Shown here one piece after another: positions 8,015-18,700 of a DNA stretch of 64,000 nt; position 1 is the stretch's first letter, and every line of letters starts with the position of its first letter. Source of the DNA: Pseudomonas sp. VD-NE ins (lineage in GTDB: Bacteria; Pseudomonadota; Gammaproteobacteria; Pseudomonadales; Pseudomonadaceae); the NCBI RefSeq assembly GCF_031882575.1, contig NZ_CP134772.1, positions 1,755,001 to 1,819,000 of the forward strand, given 5' to 3'. Under the pieces are notes generated by a model, which saw nothing but the letters and a program-made list of their open reading frames with translations, was not told the origin of the DNA and did no database searches. The position numbers and the translations under genes are program-made.

Positions 8015-8800
8015 ATGCTTCCGGCTCTATGGGTTGCCAAAACCGGTCTGTCCGCCCAGGACACCAACCTGACCACCATTTCCAACAACCTGGCGAACGT
8101 GTCGACCACGGGTTTCAAACGTGATCGCGCCGAGTTTCAGGACTTGCTCTACCAGATCAAGCGTCAGCCAGGCGCTCAGTCGACCCAGGACAGCGAACTG
8201 CCGTCGGGTCTGCAATTGGGTACCGGTGTGCGCATCGTCGGCACCCAGAAAAACTTCACCGCCGGTAGCCTGCAAACCACCGAGCAGCCGCTGGACATGG
8301 CCATCGACGGTCGCGGTTTCTTCCAGATTCTGCAGCCGGACGGCACCACGTCCTACACCCGTGACGGTACCTTCCACCTCGATTCCAATGGCCAGATCGT
8401 TAACGCCAGCGGTTTCGCTCTGGAGCCGGCCATCGTCATTCCGAACGATGCCCAGACCTTCACCGTCGGCCGTGACGGCACCGTGTCCATCACCGTCGCC
8501 GGCAACGCCGCGTCGCAGGTGATCGGCAACCTGCAAACCGCCGACTTCATCAACCCGGCCGGTCTGCAAGCCGTGGGCAACAACCTGTTCCTGGAAACCG
8601 CCGCTTCCGGCGCGCCGCAAGTCGGCACCCCGGGTCTGGCCGGTTTCGGTACCACCCTGCAGAACACCCTGGAAACCTCCAACGTCAGCACCGTGGAAGA
8701 GATGGTCAACATGATCACCACTCAGCGCGCTTACGAGATGAACTCCAAGGTGATCTCCACCGCTGACCAGATGCTCTCGTTCGTAACGCAGAATCTGTAA
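8015..8800 (+). CDS. flgG: Flagellar distal rod protein FlgG
   Basis: A 261-aa distal rod protein, exported by the flagellar type III apparatus. The N-terminal rod motif (TTISNNLANVSTTGFKRD) and C-terminal motif (NVSTVEEMVNMITTQRAYEMNSK) match FlgG closely, and the length is standard. The Shine-Dalgarno CGAGGAGAA precedes the ATG. The gap from flgF is 45 bp. Confidence 0.97.
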   Translation: MLPALWVAKTGLSAQDTNLTTISNNLANVSTTGFKRDRAEFQDLLYQIKRQPGAQSTQDSELPSGLQLGTGVRIVGTQKNFTAGSLQTTEQPLDMAIDGRGFFQILQPDGTTSYTRDGTFHLDSNGQIVNASGFALEPAIVIPNDAQTFTVGRDGTVSITVAGNAASQVIGNLQTADFINPAGLQAVGNNLFLETAASGAPQVGTPGLAGFGTTLQNTLETSNVSTVEEMVNMITTQRAYEMNSKVISTADQMLSFVTQNL

Positions 8801-8852
8801 TCAAGTCTATGAGGCGGCCATGAGGTCGCCTGCAACACCGTGAGGTAGGGTC

Positions 8853-9548
8853 ATGAATCGCTTTGTATCTGTTCTGGCATTGAGTGGGGTCGTCTCGCTC
8901 GCGGGCTGCGTCGCCCCGACGCCCAAGCCCAATGACCCTTACTACGCCCCGGTGTTGCCGCGCACGCCGTTGCCGGCTGCGGCCAATAACGGCTCGATCT
9001 ATCAGGCCGGTTTCGAGCAGAACCTGTACAGCGACCGCAAGGCTTTCCGGGTCGGTGACATCATCACCATCACCCTGAACGAGCGCACGCAGGCGAGCAA
9101 GAACGCCAACTCGCAGATGGACAAGAACAGCGACAACAAGGTCGGTCTGACCTCGTTGTTCGGCTCCAGCCTGACCACTAACAATCCGATCGGGGGCAAC
9201 GACCTGAGTCTGAACGCCGGCTACAGTGCCGACCGCTCGACCAAGGGTGATGCCAAGTCCGGGCAAAGCAACAGCCTGACCGGTTCGATCACCGTGACCG
9301 TCGCTGACGTGCTGCCCAACGGCATCATCGCCGTGCGGGGCGAGAAGTGGCTGACGCTGAACACCGGTGACGAACTGGTGCGCATCGCCGGTCTGGTGCG
9401 CGCCGATGACATCGCCACGGACAACACCGTGTCGTCGACCCGGGTCGCCGATGCACGCATCACCTACTCGGGTACCGGCGCGTTTGCCGATACGAGTCAG
9501 CCAGGCTGGTTCGACCGTTTCTTCCTCAGCCCGCTGTTCCCTTTCTAG
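8853..9548 (+). CDS. flgH: Flagellar L-ring lipoprotein FlgH
   Basis: A 231-aa outer-membrane L-ring protein. A lipoprotein signal peptide is visible ([19 protein letters not shown]), with the lipobox LAGC and lipidated Cys19. The C-terminus [19 protein letters not shown] is typical of FlgH. The stop codon is directly followed by the first possible flgI start, so the two are translationally coupled. Confidence 0.96.
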   Translation: MNRFVSVLALSGVVSLAGCVAPTPKPNDPYYAPVLPRTPLPAAANNGSIYQAGFEQNLYSDRKAFRVGDIITITLNERTQASKNANSQMDKNSDNKVGLTSLFGSSLTTNNPIGGNDLSLNAGYSADRSTKGDAKSGQSNSLTGSITVTVADVLPNGIIAVRGEKWLTLNTGDELVRIAGLVRADDIATDNTVSSTRVADARITYSGTGAFADTSQPGWFDRFFLSPLFPF

Positions 9549-10664
9549 GTGGCTACGTTGAATTTCAAGAGCCTCATGCTGGCTGCGGCGCTGATGTCCG
9601 CAGCCTTTGGTGCCCACGCCGAGCGGCTGAAAGATATCGCCAGCATTTCCGGCGTGCGTTCCAACCAGTTGATCGGTTACGGCTTGGTGGTCGGGCTTAA
9701 TGGCACCGGTGACCAGACGACGCAAACCCCGTTCACCCTGCAGACCTTCAACAACATGCTCTCGCAGTTCGGCATCAAGGTACCGCCGGGATCGGGCAAC
9801 GTGCAGTTGAAAAACGTCGCGGCGGTATCGATCAGTGCCGACTTGCCGGCGTTCGCCAAGCCCGGTCAGCAGGTCGACATCACGGTGTCCTCGATCGGTA
9901 ACTCCAAGAGCCTGCGCGGCGGCACCTTGCTGCTGACCCCGCTCAAGGGTATCGACGGCAACGTCTACGCAGTCGCTCAGGGCAACCTGGTGGTTGGCGG
10001 TTTCGATGCCGAAGGTCGTGACGGTTCGAAGATCACCGTCAACGTTCCGTCGGCCGGTCGCATCCCTGGCGGTGCTTCGGTGGAGCGTTCGGTGCCGAGC
10101 GGTTTCAATCAGGGCAATAGCCTGACGCTGAACCTCAATCGCTCCGACTTCACCACGGCCAAACGCATCGTCGACAAGATCAACGACATGCTCGGCCCTG
10201 GCGTCGCGCAAGCCATCGACGGCGGCTCGATCCGCGTTACCGCGCCGCTCGATCCGAGCCAGCGCGTCGACTACTTGTCGATCCTGGAAAACCTTGAAGT
10301 CGATCCGGGTCAGGCGGTGGCGAAAGTCATCATCAACTCGCGTACCGGCACCATCGTCATTGGCCAGAACGTCAAGGTTTCGCCAGCGGCCGTGACCCAC
10401 GGCAGCCTGACCGTGACCATCACCGAAGATCCGATTGTCAGCCAGCCCGGCCCTCTGTCCAATGGCCAGACCGCTGTCGTGCCGCGCTCGCGGGTGAATG
10501 CCGAGCAGGAAGCCAAACCGATGTTCAAGTTCGGCCCTGGCACCACCCTCGACGAGATCGTGCGTGCGGTGAACCAGGTCGGCGCGGCACCGGGTGACTT
10601 GATGGCCATCCTCGAAGCTCTGAAGCAGGCCGGCGCGTTGCAAGCCGACCTGATCGTGATCTGA
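9549..10664 (+). CDS. flgI: Flagellar P-ring protein FlgI
   Basis: A periplasmic P-ring protein of about 370 aa with a Sec signal peptide ending in GAHA before [17 protein letters not shown]. Two starts are possible. GTG at 9549 directly follows the flgH stop. TTG at 9558 has AGGTGG 5 nt upstream and would give [15 protein letters not shown]. The TTG is at least as likely; the mature protein is the same. Conserved [15 protein letters not shown] is present. Confidence 0.96.
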   Translation: MATLNFKSLMLAAALMSAAFGAHAERLKDIASISGVRSNQLIGYGLVVGLNGTGDQTTQTPFTLQTFNNMLSQFGIKVPPGSGNVQLKNVAAVSISADLPAFAKPGQQVDITVSSIGNSKSLRGGTLLLTPLKGIDGNVYAVAQGNLVVGGFDAEGRDGSKITVNVPSAGRIPGGASVERSVPSGFNQGNSLTLNLNRSDFTTAKRIVDKINDMLGPGVAQAIDGGSIRVTAPLDPSQRVDYLSILENLEVDPGQAVAKVIINSRTGTIVIGQNVKVSPAAVTHGSLTVTITEDPIVSQPGPLSNGQTAVVPRSRVNAEQEAKPMFKFGPGTTLDEIVRAVNQVGAAPGDLMAILEALKQAGALQADLIVI

Positions 10665-10675
10665 GGCCGACCCTT

Positions 10676-11968
10676 ATGGATATGCGCAAAAGCGGTCTGG
10701 TCAGCAGCAGCGATTCGGGTTCCTACTCGGACCTCAATCGCCTGAACCAACTCAAGGTCGGCGACAAGAACAGCGATGCGAACCTGCGCAAAGTGGCGCA
10801 GGAATTCGAATCGCTGTTCCTCGGCGAGATGCTCAAGTCGATGCGCTCGGCCACTGAAGCGCTGGGCCAGGACAACCCGCTCAACACGCCGGCGGCCAAG
10901 CAGTATCAGGAAATGTACGACCAGCAACTGGCCGTTTCCATGTCCCGCGAGGGCGGTGGTATTGGCCTTGCCGACGTGCTGATGCGGCAGATGTCGAAGA
11001 ACAAACCGATGGCGCCGGGCGAGGCCGCTGCCGCGTCCGCCGCCAAGCAGGAAGAAGCCAAGGCAAAAGCCGCGGCCGTGGTCACACCGGTTGCCGCTGG
11101 CACAGTTGCCACCAACGGCCCGTTGTCGCGGCTCAATGGCGAGCGTCCGCTGTGGGCGTCGCGTTCGGTGAGTGCACCGAATACACAGTTGGCCCATCGC
11201 AACGACATGGAACTGATCAATCAGCGTCGTCTGGCTCTGCCACCGAAACTGGCCGATCGTTTGCTCGCAGGGCTGGTACCGTCGGCGACGCCGGCAGCGG
11301 CCACGCAATTGCCGCAACGCGCCACGACCGCTGCCACGACCGGGGCCGGGCCGCTGTACAACGGCGACTGGCTGGCGCGCGCCGAAGGCGAAAAAGCCGC
11401 GGGCGGGCAGATGCAGGTCTACGGTCGCGCCATGGCGCAGATTCCGCTGGCGCCGGCGAAGAAAGCCTTCAGTTCCGCCGACGAGTTCGTCAACACCATG
11501 CTGCCGATGGCCAAGGAAGCGGCCGACCGTATCGGCGTCGATCCGCGTTATCTGGTGGCGCAGGCTGCGTTGGAAACCGGTTGGGGCAAGTCGGTCATGC
11601 GTGCCCAGGATGGCAGTAGCAGCCACAACCTGTTCGGCATCAAGGCGAGCAGCAACTGGAAGGGCGATTCGGCCCGGGCGATCACCAGCGAGTTCCGCAA
11701 TGGCGCGATGGTCAAGGAGACGGCCGAGTTCCGTTCCTACGCCTCGTACAAGGACAGCTTCCACGATCTGGTGACTTTGCTGCAGACCAATAATCGCTAT
11801 CAAGATGTCGTGAAGTCTGCCGATAACCCAGAACAGTTTGTACGCGAGTTGCAAAAGGCCGGTTACGCCACCGACCCGAACTACGCAAGCAAGATTTCGC
11901 AGATAGCCAAGCAGATGAACAGTTTCCAAAACTACGCTGCGGCGGGTGTATCCACCACGCCTTTATAA
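10676..11968 (+). CDS. flgJ: Rod cap / peptidoglycan hydrolase FlgJ
   Basis: A 430-aa bifunctional FlgJ. The N-terminal rod-binding domain (about 30-105) includes FLGEMLKSMRSA. An Ala/Thr-rich linker (about 110-260) follows, then a C-terminal glucosaminidase-type muramidase domain (about 265-425). AALETGWGKSVM contains the probable catalytic E300, and HNLFGIKAS follows as in the family. It locally opens the peptidoglycan for rod growth. The linker is long compared with enterobacterial FlgJ (about 313 aa total), as usual in Pseudomonas. Confidence 0.95.
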   Translation: MDMRKSGLVSSSDSGSYSDLNRLNQLKVGDKNSDANLRKVAQEFESLFLGEMLKSMRSATEALGQDNPLNTPAAKQYQEMYDQQLAVSMSREGGGIGLADVLMRQMSKNKPMAPGEAAAASAAKQEEAKAKAAAVVTPVAAGTVATNGPLSRLNGERPLWASRSVSAPNTQLAHRNDMELINQRRLALPPKLADRLLAGLVPSATPAAATQLPQRATTAATTGAGPLYNGDWLARAEGEKAAGGQMQVYGRAMAQIPLAPAKKAFSSADEFVNTMLPMAKEAADRIGVDPRYLVAQAALETGWGKSVMRAQDGSSSHNLFGIKASSNWKGDSARAITSEFRNGAMVKETAEFRSYASYKDSFHDLVTLLQTNNRYQDVVKSADNPEQFVRELQKAGYATDPNYASKISQIAKQMNSFQNYAAAGVSTTPL

Positions 11969-11992
11969 GGCACAAGGTATAAGGTCTGAACC

Positions 11993-14038
11993 ATGAGTTT
12001 GCTCAATATCGGGATGTCGGGACTGTCGGCCAGCCAGTCCTCTTTGGCTACGACAGGCAACAACATTGCCAACGTCGACACCGCCGGTTATTCACGTCAG
12101 CAAACCGTGCAGGGCACCAAATCCTCGCAGCAGTACGGCACCGTGTTCATCGGCACGGGCACGACCCTGGCTGACGTGCGCCGGGTCTACAACTCCTACC
12201 TGGAATCCCAGCTGCACACGGCGACCTCGCTCAACAGCGAAGCGGCCTCGTACCTGGCTCAAGCCACGCCGCTGGACTCCATGCTGTCCGACACCAACAC
12301 CGGCCTGACCGGTGTGCTGCAAAAATTCTTCACCTCGATGCAGAGCGTATCGACGTCCGCGACCGATGACACCTCCCGTCAATCGGTGCTGACCGGTGCG
12401 CAGGCGCTGACCAGCCGCTTCAACTCCATCGCCAAACAGCTCAACGACCAGAACACCACCATCAACGGCAGCCTCGGCGATATGACGGCCCAGGTGAACA
12501 AGCTGGCCACCTCGATTGCCAACCTGAACCAGAAAATCGGCGAGATCTCCACCAGCGGTGGGGCGCCGAACGATCTGCTCGACAGCCGTAACGAAGCCGT
12601 ACGCCAGTTGTCCGAGCTGACCGGCGCGCAGGTCGTCGAGCGTGGCACCAGCTTCGACATCTACGTCGGTAGCGGCCAGCCACTGGTGATCGGCAACTCC
12701 GCCAACTCTCTGAGCACCGTGCCGCTCAAGGATGATCCATCGCGCGTGGGCATCCAGATGGATCGCGGTTCGAGCACCATCGACATCACCTCGGTGATCA
12801 GCGGTGGCGAAATCGGTGGTCTGCTGACTTATCGCAAAGAAGTTCTCGATCCTTCGCTCAACGAACTGGGCCGAGTGGCGCTGGTGATCGCCGATCAGAT
12901 CAACAGCCAGCAAGCTCAGGGTATCGACAAGAACGGTGACTTCGGCGCCGCGATTTTCAACAACATCAACAGTGCCGCGCTGATCAGCCAGCGCAGCATC
13001 GCGAAAGACGGCAACAGCGCAGGCTCGGGCAACCTTGATGTCACCATCAAGGACAGCGGCAAGCTGACCACCAGCGATTATCAGGTGACGTTTACCAGCG
13101 CCACCGACTACTCGGTCAAGCGTTCAGACGGCACCGATCTGGGCACCTTCAGCACCACGACCAATCCACCGCCAGTGATCGACGGTTTCACCCTTGCGCT
13201 CAAAGGTGGGGCGTTGAGCGCCGGTGACAGCTTCAAAGTGACGCCGACCCGCAATGCCGCCGCGAGCATCCAGACGGTGCTCACCGATCCGAAGAAAATC
13301 GCTGCGGCCGGTCCGTTGACCGGTGTGGCCAGTGCTGCCGGCCTGGGGACTTACACTCAGCCGACGCTCAGCGACAAGATCGATATCTACAACCCGACTG
13401 CCCAGGCTGACATGCAGGCGGCACTGAAGAATTCGACGCCGGTCAAACTGGTGTTTGGTGATGTCACCGGTGGCAGCCAGTCTTACAAATTTGTGGACGC
13501 CAAGGGCGGCCTCATCAGCAGCGGCACCATCGTTCCCGGGCAATCGAACACGCTGGACCTGAAAGTCGGCATCGTTGATGCCAGCGGCAACCCGGTGCTG
13601 GACACCAGCGTGACGCCGAACGTACAGAAAACCTTCTCCGTGCAGACCACCGTCGGCGGCACGCCGAAGTCGGGCGAGTCCTTCACCATGAATCTGACCG
13701 GTGCGGCGTCTTCGGACAACCGCAACGCGCAATCGCTGGTCGCCCTGCAAACCAAGCAGACCATCGACACCGGTTCGGCCAGCAAGGGCATCAGCCTGAC
13801 TGACGGCTACAACAAGCTGGTGACCAACGTCGGCACCAAGACCGCTCAAGGCAAGTCCGACAGCACCGCGACCACAGCGATTCTGGACAACGCCAAAGGC
13901 GCGCGCGATTCGCTGTCCGGGGTCAACCTGGATGAAGAAACCGGCAACCTGGTCAAATACCAGCAGTACTACACAGCGTCTTCGCAGATCATCAAAGCTG
14001 CGCAGGAAACTTTCGCCACGCTGATCAACAGCCTTTAA
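11993..14038 (+). CDS. flgK: Hook-filament junction protein FlgK (HAP1)
   Basis: A 681-aa protein with an N-terminal coiled rod-type segment (SLLNIGMSGLSASQSSLA, then NNIANVDTAGYSRQ) and a matching C-terminal helix (NLVKYQQYYTASSQIIKAAQE). The central 200-560 region is variable. The length is close to that of other Pseudomonas FlgK proteins. It lies 24 bp after flgJ and 13 bp before flgL. Confidence 0.95.
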   Translation: MSLLNIGMSGLSASQSSLATTGNNIANVDTAGYSRQQTVQGTKSSQQYGTVFIGTGTTLADVRRVYNSYLESQLHTATSLNSEAASYLAQATPLDSMLSDTNTGLTGVLQKFFTSMQSVSTSATDDTSRQSVLTGAQALTSRFNSIAKQLNDQNTTINGSLGDMTAQVNKLATSIANLNQKIGEISTSGGAPNDLLDSRNEAVRQLSELTGAQVVERGTSFDIYVGSGQPLVIGNSANSLSTVPLKDDPSRVGIQMDRGSSTIDITSVISGGEIGGLLTYRKEVLDPSLNELGRVALVIADQINSQQAQGIDKNGDFGAAIFNNINSAALISQRSIAKDGNSAGSGNLDVTIKDSGKLTTSDYQVTFTSATDYSVKRSDGTDLGTFSTTTNPPPVIDGFTLALKGGALSAGDSFKVTPTRNAAASIQTVLTDPKKIAAAGPLTGVASAAGLGTYTQPTLSDKIDIYNPTAQADMQAALKNSTPVKLVFGDVTGGSQSYKFVDAKGGLISSGTIVPGQSNTLDLKVGIVDASGNPVLDTSVTPNVQKTFSVQTTVGGTPKSGESFTMNLTGAASSDNRNAQSLVALQTKQTIDTGSASKGISLTDGYNKLVTNVGTKTAQGKSDSTATTAILDNAKGARDSLSGVNLDEETGNLVKYQQYYTASSQIIKAAQETFATLINSL

Positions 14039-14051
14039 GGAGTCGTAATTC

Positions 14052-15620
14052 ATGCGCATTTCTACCGCCCAGTATTACGGCACGCAAGCGTCGGACTATC
14101 AGCGTAACTTCAACAAGGCTGTTGCCTCCGCCAGCGAGGCGAGCAGCCTGACGCGCATCAACACTGCCGCGGATGATCCGGTTGGTGCCGGTCGCTTGCT
14201 GCAACTAGGTCAGCAGGCCGCGATGCTGGATCAGTACAAGACCAACGTCGACACCACCAAAAGTGCGTTGACGGTGCAGGAGTCCACGCTGGATTCCATC
14301 ACCACCGCGTTGGCGCGTGCCAAGGAACTCGCCCTGGCCGCCAACAACGGCACGGCCACCGACAAGGATCGCCAGGCGTACGCTTCGGAGTTGGGTCAGA
14401 TCCAGCAGCAAGTGCTGGGCCTGATGAACTCCAAGGATGCCAGCGGCAATTACCTGTTCTCCGGTTCGAAAACCGATACCGCACCGTACTCGCAGAATGC
14501 CGACGGCACCTACACCTACAACGGTGACCAGACCACGATCAATCTGGGCATCGGCGACGGTATGACGGTTGGCACCAACACCACCGGTTGGGCCGCTTTC
14601 CAGCAGACCATCAATACCGCGCGCACCAACGTCACCATGACGGCGCCGGCTGTGGACGACGGCCGCGTTGTGCTGTCCAACGGTACGGTCGGCACTGCCG
14701 CCACCTATGATTCCAAATTCACTGCCGGCCAGCCGTACACCGTCAGCTTCCTCAGCAGCACCCAACTGCAAATCACCGATGCCCTGGGCAACGACGTGAC
14801 CGCTGAAGCGAGCCAGAATGGTCTGGTCAGCAACAGCAGCGGTGCCAACCAGACGGTGAGTTTCCGTGGCGTCGACATGAAGTTGAATATCAACTTGAAG
14901 ACCGGCGACACCAACCCGGACGCGGTGATTGCCGGCCACAGCTTCCAGTTGTCCACCGCGCCAGACTCGTTCACCACGACGCGCAGCCCGGGCAACCCGT
15001 CGACGGCCGTGATCACTGGTTCGAGCATCACTGACCAGGCAGCTTACACCGCGGCATTCCCGCAGGGCGGCGCCGTTCTCAAGTTCACCAGCGCCACTGC
15101 TTTCGATCTGTACGCAGCGCCGGTCACTGCCGACAGCAAACCCGTGTCTTCGGGCACTATCGTCGGTAACAACGCTACCGCGGCGGGCGTCACGTTCGCA
15201 CTGGGCGCTGCCCCGGCTGCCGGTGATCAGTTTTCGATCCAGCCGAACGACCACCAGACCCAGAACGTGCTCGACACCCTGGGCCAGATGATCACGGCGT
15301 TGAACACTCCGATCGATGGTGATCCGGTGGCCAAGCAGAAATTCCAGGGCGCGATGGAGGCGGGTATCGGCAACATCGATGCGGCCAACAATCAAATCGG
15401 CAGCGCAGTCACCGAGATCGGTGCCCGTGGTCAGGCTCTGGATATGCAAGCCATCACCAACGACAGCCTGAGCACTGCGAACACCACCACCCAAGGTTCG
15501 ATCCGTGATTCGGATCCGGCCGAAGTGATGACTCGTCTGACCCTGCAGCAAACCATGTTGCAAGCCTCGCAACTGGCGTTCAGCAAGATCAGCCAGTTGG
15601 GTCTGTTCAACAAGATCTGA
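14052..15620 (+). CDS. flgL: Hook-filament junction protein FlgL (HAP3)
   Basis: A 522-aa flagellin-related junction protein. The N-terminal D0/D1 helices (MRISTAQYYGTQAS, then LTRINTAADDPVGAGRLLQL) and the C-terminal helix (MLQASQLAFSKISQLGLFNKI) are present. The central domain is larger than in enterobacteria. It is the last flg gene before the glycosylation island, and GGAGTCG precedes the ATG. Confidence 0.95.
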   Translation: MRISTAQYYGTQASDYQRNFNKAVASASEASSLTRINTAADDPVGAGRLLQLGQQAAMLDQYKTNVDTTKSALTVQESTLDSITTALARAKELALAANNGTATDKDRQAYASELGQIQQQVLGLMNSKDASGNYLFSGSKTDTAPYSQNADGTYTYNGDQTTINLGIGDGMTVGTNTTGWAAFQQTINTARTNVTMTAPAVDDGRVVLSNGTVGTAATYDSKFTAGQPYTVSFLSSTQLQITDALGNDVTAEASQNGLVSNSSGANQTVSFRGVDMKLNINLKTGDTNPDAVIAGHSFQLSTAPDSFTTTRSPGNPSTAVITGSSITDQAAYTAAFPQGGAVLKFTSATAFDLYAAPVTADSKPVSSGTIVGNNATAAGVTFALGAAPAAGDQFSIQPNDHQTQNVLDTLGQMITALNTPIDGDPVAKQKFQGAMEAGIGNIDAANNQIGSAVTEIGARGQALDMQAITNDSLSTANTTTQGSIRDSDPAEVMTRLTLQQTMLQASQLAFSKISQLGLFNKI

Positions 15621-15627
15621 CCGTCAG

Positions 15628-15652
15628 CGGGCGTGTAAGCGCCCGTTTGGCC
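15628..15652 (+). terminator. Possible weak terminator after flgL
   Basis: CGGGCG-TGTAAG-CGCCCG is followed by only three T residues. Rho-independent termination would be inefficient, so read-through into the glycosyltransferase gene is plausible. Confidence 0.4.
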
Positions 15653-15686
15653 TGCCCCTCAGTTATGTTTTTTAGCGGTTTCAAGG

Positions 15687-15727
15687 GCTCGCTTTTCCGA
15701 GCGGGCTGGTACCGCCTGTGAGCCCGC
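15687..15727 (+). promoter_or_regulatory. Overlapping hairpins directly before the giant glycosyltransferase start
   Basis: GCTCG (15687-15691) can pair with CGAGC (15698-15702). GCGGGCT (15701-15707) can pair with AGCCCGC (15721-15727), which ends two bases before the GTG start. The hairpins share two bases, so they compete. No Shine-Dalgarno is visible. Control of translation by structure is an inference only. Confidence 0.35.
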
Positions 15728-15728
15728 C

Positions 15729-18700
15729 GTGAATTCACTTCCTCTTGTCAGCCTCGTCATTCCCGCCTTCAATCCGCGCTTCTTCGAGCGGACGCTGAAC
15801 AGCGCCGTCAGCCAGACTTACGCGCACCTTGAAATCATTGTCTGCGACGACAGCCGGGGCCAGCAGATCGAAGGGATTGTCGCGGCCGTGGTCGAACAGT
15901 CCGGTGTTGCCGTACGTTATGTACGCAATCCGCGTACCCTGGGCATGGTCGGCAACCTCAAGGTGTGCCTCGATCAGGCGCAGGGCGAACTCATTAAGTT
16001 CCTGTGTGACGACGACCACCTTTATGCGGCCTGCATCGAACAGCAGGCGCACGAGATGTTGCGCGAAGAGGTCAGCCTGGTGCTGGCTCAGCGACTGTTC
16101 TGGGACGCCAACGACATCATCCTGCCGGCGCGTCTGGAAAACACGTCGTTGTCGCCCCACAGCGGTCTGTTCAAGGGTGACGACCTGCTGGGCATTTTTG
16201 AAAAATTCCCGGTCAATGTGTTGGGCGGCTTCACCAACGCTTTGTTTCGAAGAGCGGACCTCGTCGAGCTGTTGCCAGCGCTGACTCAGGATGGCCACTG
16301 CTTTGTCGCGACCCTGGATTTCGCCCTGTATGTCTGCCTGATGCGGCGCGGCAATCTGGCGGTATCCAACAATGTGCTCAGTGCCGAGCGGCTCTACCCG
16401 GAGCGTCTGAGCGCACAGCAACCGATGAAAGATGCGGTTGAGGTCGAGCGCGAGTGGATTCTGCAAATGCTCAAGGCCCGCAGTGGTGAGTCCGCGCCGG
16501 CGCCGGGCTGGGTGCGCTATATCCCGCTGACCAAGGCTGACGAATCGCCGCGGGTCTGGGAGGAGCTGCCGCTCAGCCGTACGCTCGGCACCAAGCAGAG
16601 TCGCCAGGAGTGGTGTGTCGGTATCGACAGCTGGAGCTTCGCCGAACTCTATGCACACTGGCTGCAATGCCGCAGTCTCAGCGAGGGGCAACGCAAGTTG
16701 CTGCCAGAAACCCTGGCCGCCTGGCCGCAGCAGCCGCGAATCGTGCCGATCATCATTGATGCCCAAGGCAGTCGCGATGGCGTTGAACGCACGCTGCAAG
16801 CGCTCGCATCCCAGGACTATCCGCCGGAGTTGATTCTGCTGTTGTCTGCGGACTGTACCGATGCGACGCTGGACGGGCGGGTGTTCCGAATGCCGTTGCA
16901 GGATGACGGGTTGGCACAGATCAACACTCTGTTACCGCAACTCGAAGGTGCCGACTGGTTCTACTTGTTGCAGGCCGGTGATCGACTGGTGGCGCCGGCC
17001 TTGCTGGTCATGGCTGACCGCATAGCGCATTCGCCATCGCTGAGCTGCGTGTACAGCGATGAAGGCAGCCTGCGCGATGGCGAATCGGCAGAGCCCGCCT
17101 TCAAACCGGATTTCAATATCGACCTCATGCGCAGTTATCCGTACGTCGGGCGCGCCCTGGCGTTCAAGTGCGAACGCTTTCTGGCGCTCGGTGGATTCGA
17201 CACGACGTTCGCCGAATTGGCGCCTCACGACATGCTGTGGCGCATGGTCGAGAGCGGCGGTACGCAGGTGGTCGGACACGTTGCCGAAGTCCTCCTGGAG
17301 TCGCCTTTCGATCTGTCCGGGTGGCTGGCCAAGCCAGCGGTGATCGAGCAGAACCCACGGGTGCTCGAAGCGCATCTGCAGCGTATGGGGATTGCTCACA
17401 GCATTCGTCGTGGCAGTTGCGAGTTGCTCAATCGTGTCGACTACCAGCATGGCTGGCGTCCGCTGGTGTCGATCATCATCGTCACCCGCGATCAGACCGC
17501 AGCCTTGCAGCGCTGTGTCGAGACCTTGCTGGAGAAAACCGCTTACTCCGAATACGAGCTGTTGCTGGTCGACAACGGCAGCGAAAGTGCCGAGGCGCTG
17601 GCATGGCTGGACGGCATGGCGCAGTTGGGTGGTGAGCGGATTCGAGTCCTGAGTTGCCCACAGCATGACAACATGGCGGCCCTGCTTAACTTCGCCGTGA
17701 CGCAGGCCCGTGGCGAGTATGTGTTGCTGCTCAATACCTTCGCGGTGATCACCCACACCGACTGGCTGGACGAACTGCTCAATCAGGCGCAGCGCCCGGA
17801 AGTCGGCGTCGTCGGCGCCAAGTTGTTCAACCCGGACGGGTACGTGTTGCACGCCGGCATGATCCTCGGCCTGCAAGGGGCGGTCGGGTTGCCGTTTTAT
17901 GGGCAGTCGCTGCAGTCCGACGGCTATATGTTCCGGCTGCAGGCGGCCCACGACCTGAGTGCCGTCGGCGGTGATTGCATGATGGTGCGCAAGGCTGTTT
18001 TCGAGTCTGTCGCAGGGCTCGACGAGCAGGACTTGAAGCAGGCGCTGAATGTCATCGACCTGTGCTTGCGCATCGGTCAGGAAGGTTATCTGGTGGTCTG
18101 GACGCCCTATGCCTTGCTGGCTCAGGGTGCGCGGCCAGCCGTCGAGGCGACCGCCGAGGAAGGCCAGCAGCACATGCACGAGCAGGAGACCTTCTACAAA
18201 CGCTGGTTGCCGCGCATTGCCCGTGATCCGGCGTTCAACGTTAACTTGTCATTGCAGGGTGTCGGTGCAACGAGCTTCAGTCTGGAGCCGGGCCTGCGCA
18301 CCGGCTGGACGGCGTTTTCCCGCCCGCAACTGCCCAACGTACTCGCCGTGCCAATCAACGCTTCTGCGATTGGCCACTACCGCATGAGTCAGCCGCTGAT
18401 CGAGCTGGAAGCGGCCAACCGCGCCGAAGGGTGTATTCGTTACGGCTTGCCGTCGCTCATTGAAATCGAGCGTCAGTCGCCGGACGTCATCGTCTTGCAA
18501 GGGCGCTACTCGCAAGGCGCCATCGATGAAATTCCACCGCTGAAGAAGTTCTGCCATGCCCGGCGAATCTTCGAGCTGGATGACTATGTGATCGATGTTC
18601 CGCATCGTAATGCCCATATCCGCAACATGCCCAACAAGCAGGAGATGGAGCGCATGGTGCGCCAGGCGATCGGTTTGTGTGATCGCGTGGTGGTATCGAC

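Noticed and set aside
8715-10643. Long minus-strand open frame (about 640 codons) opposite flgHI
   Set aside because: It lies antisense to flgH and flgI, is His/Gln/Arg-rich without known domains, and has no ribosome-binding site; a GC-rich shadow frame.
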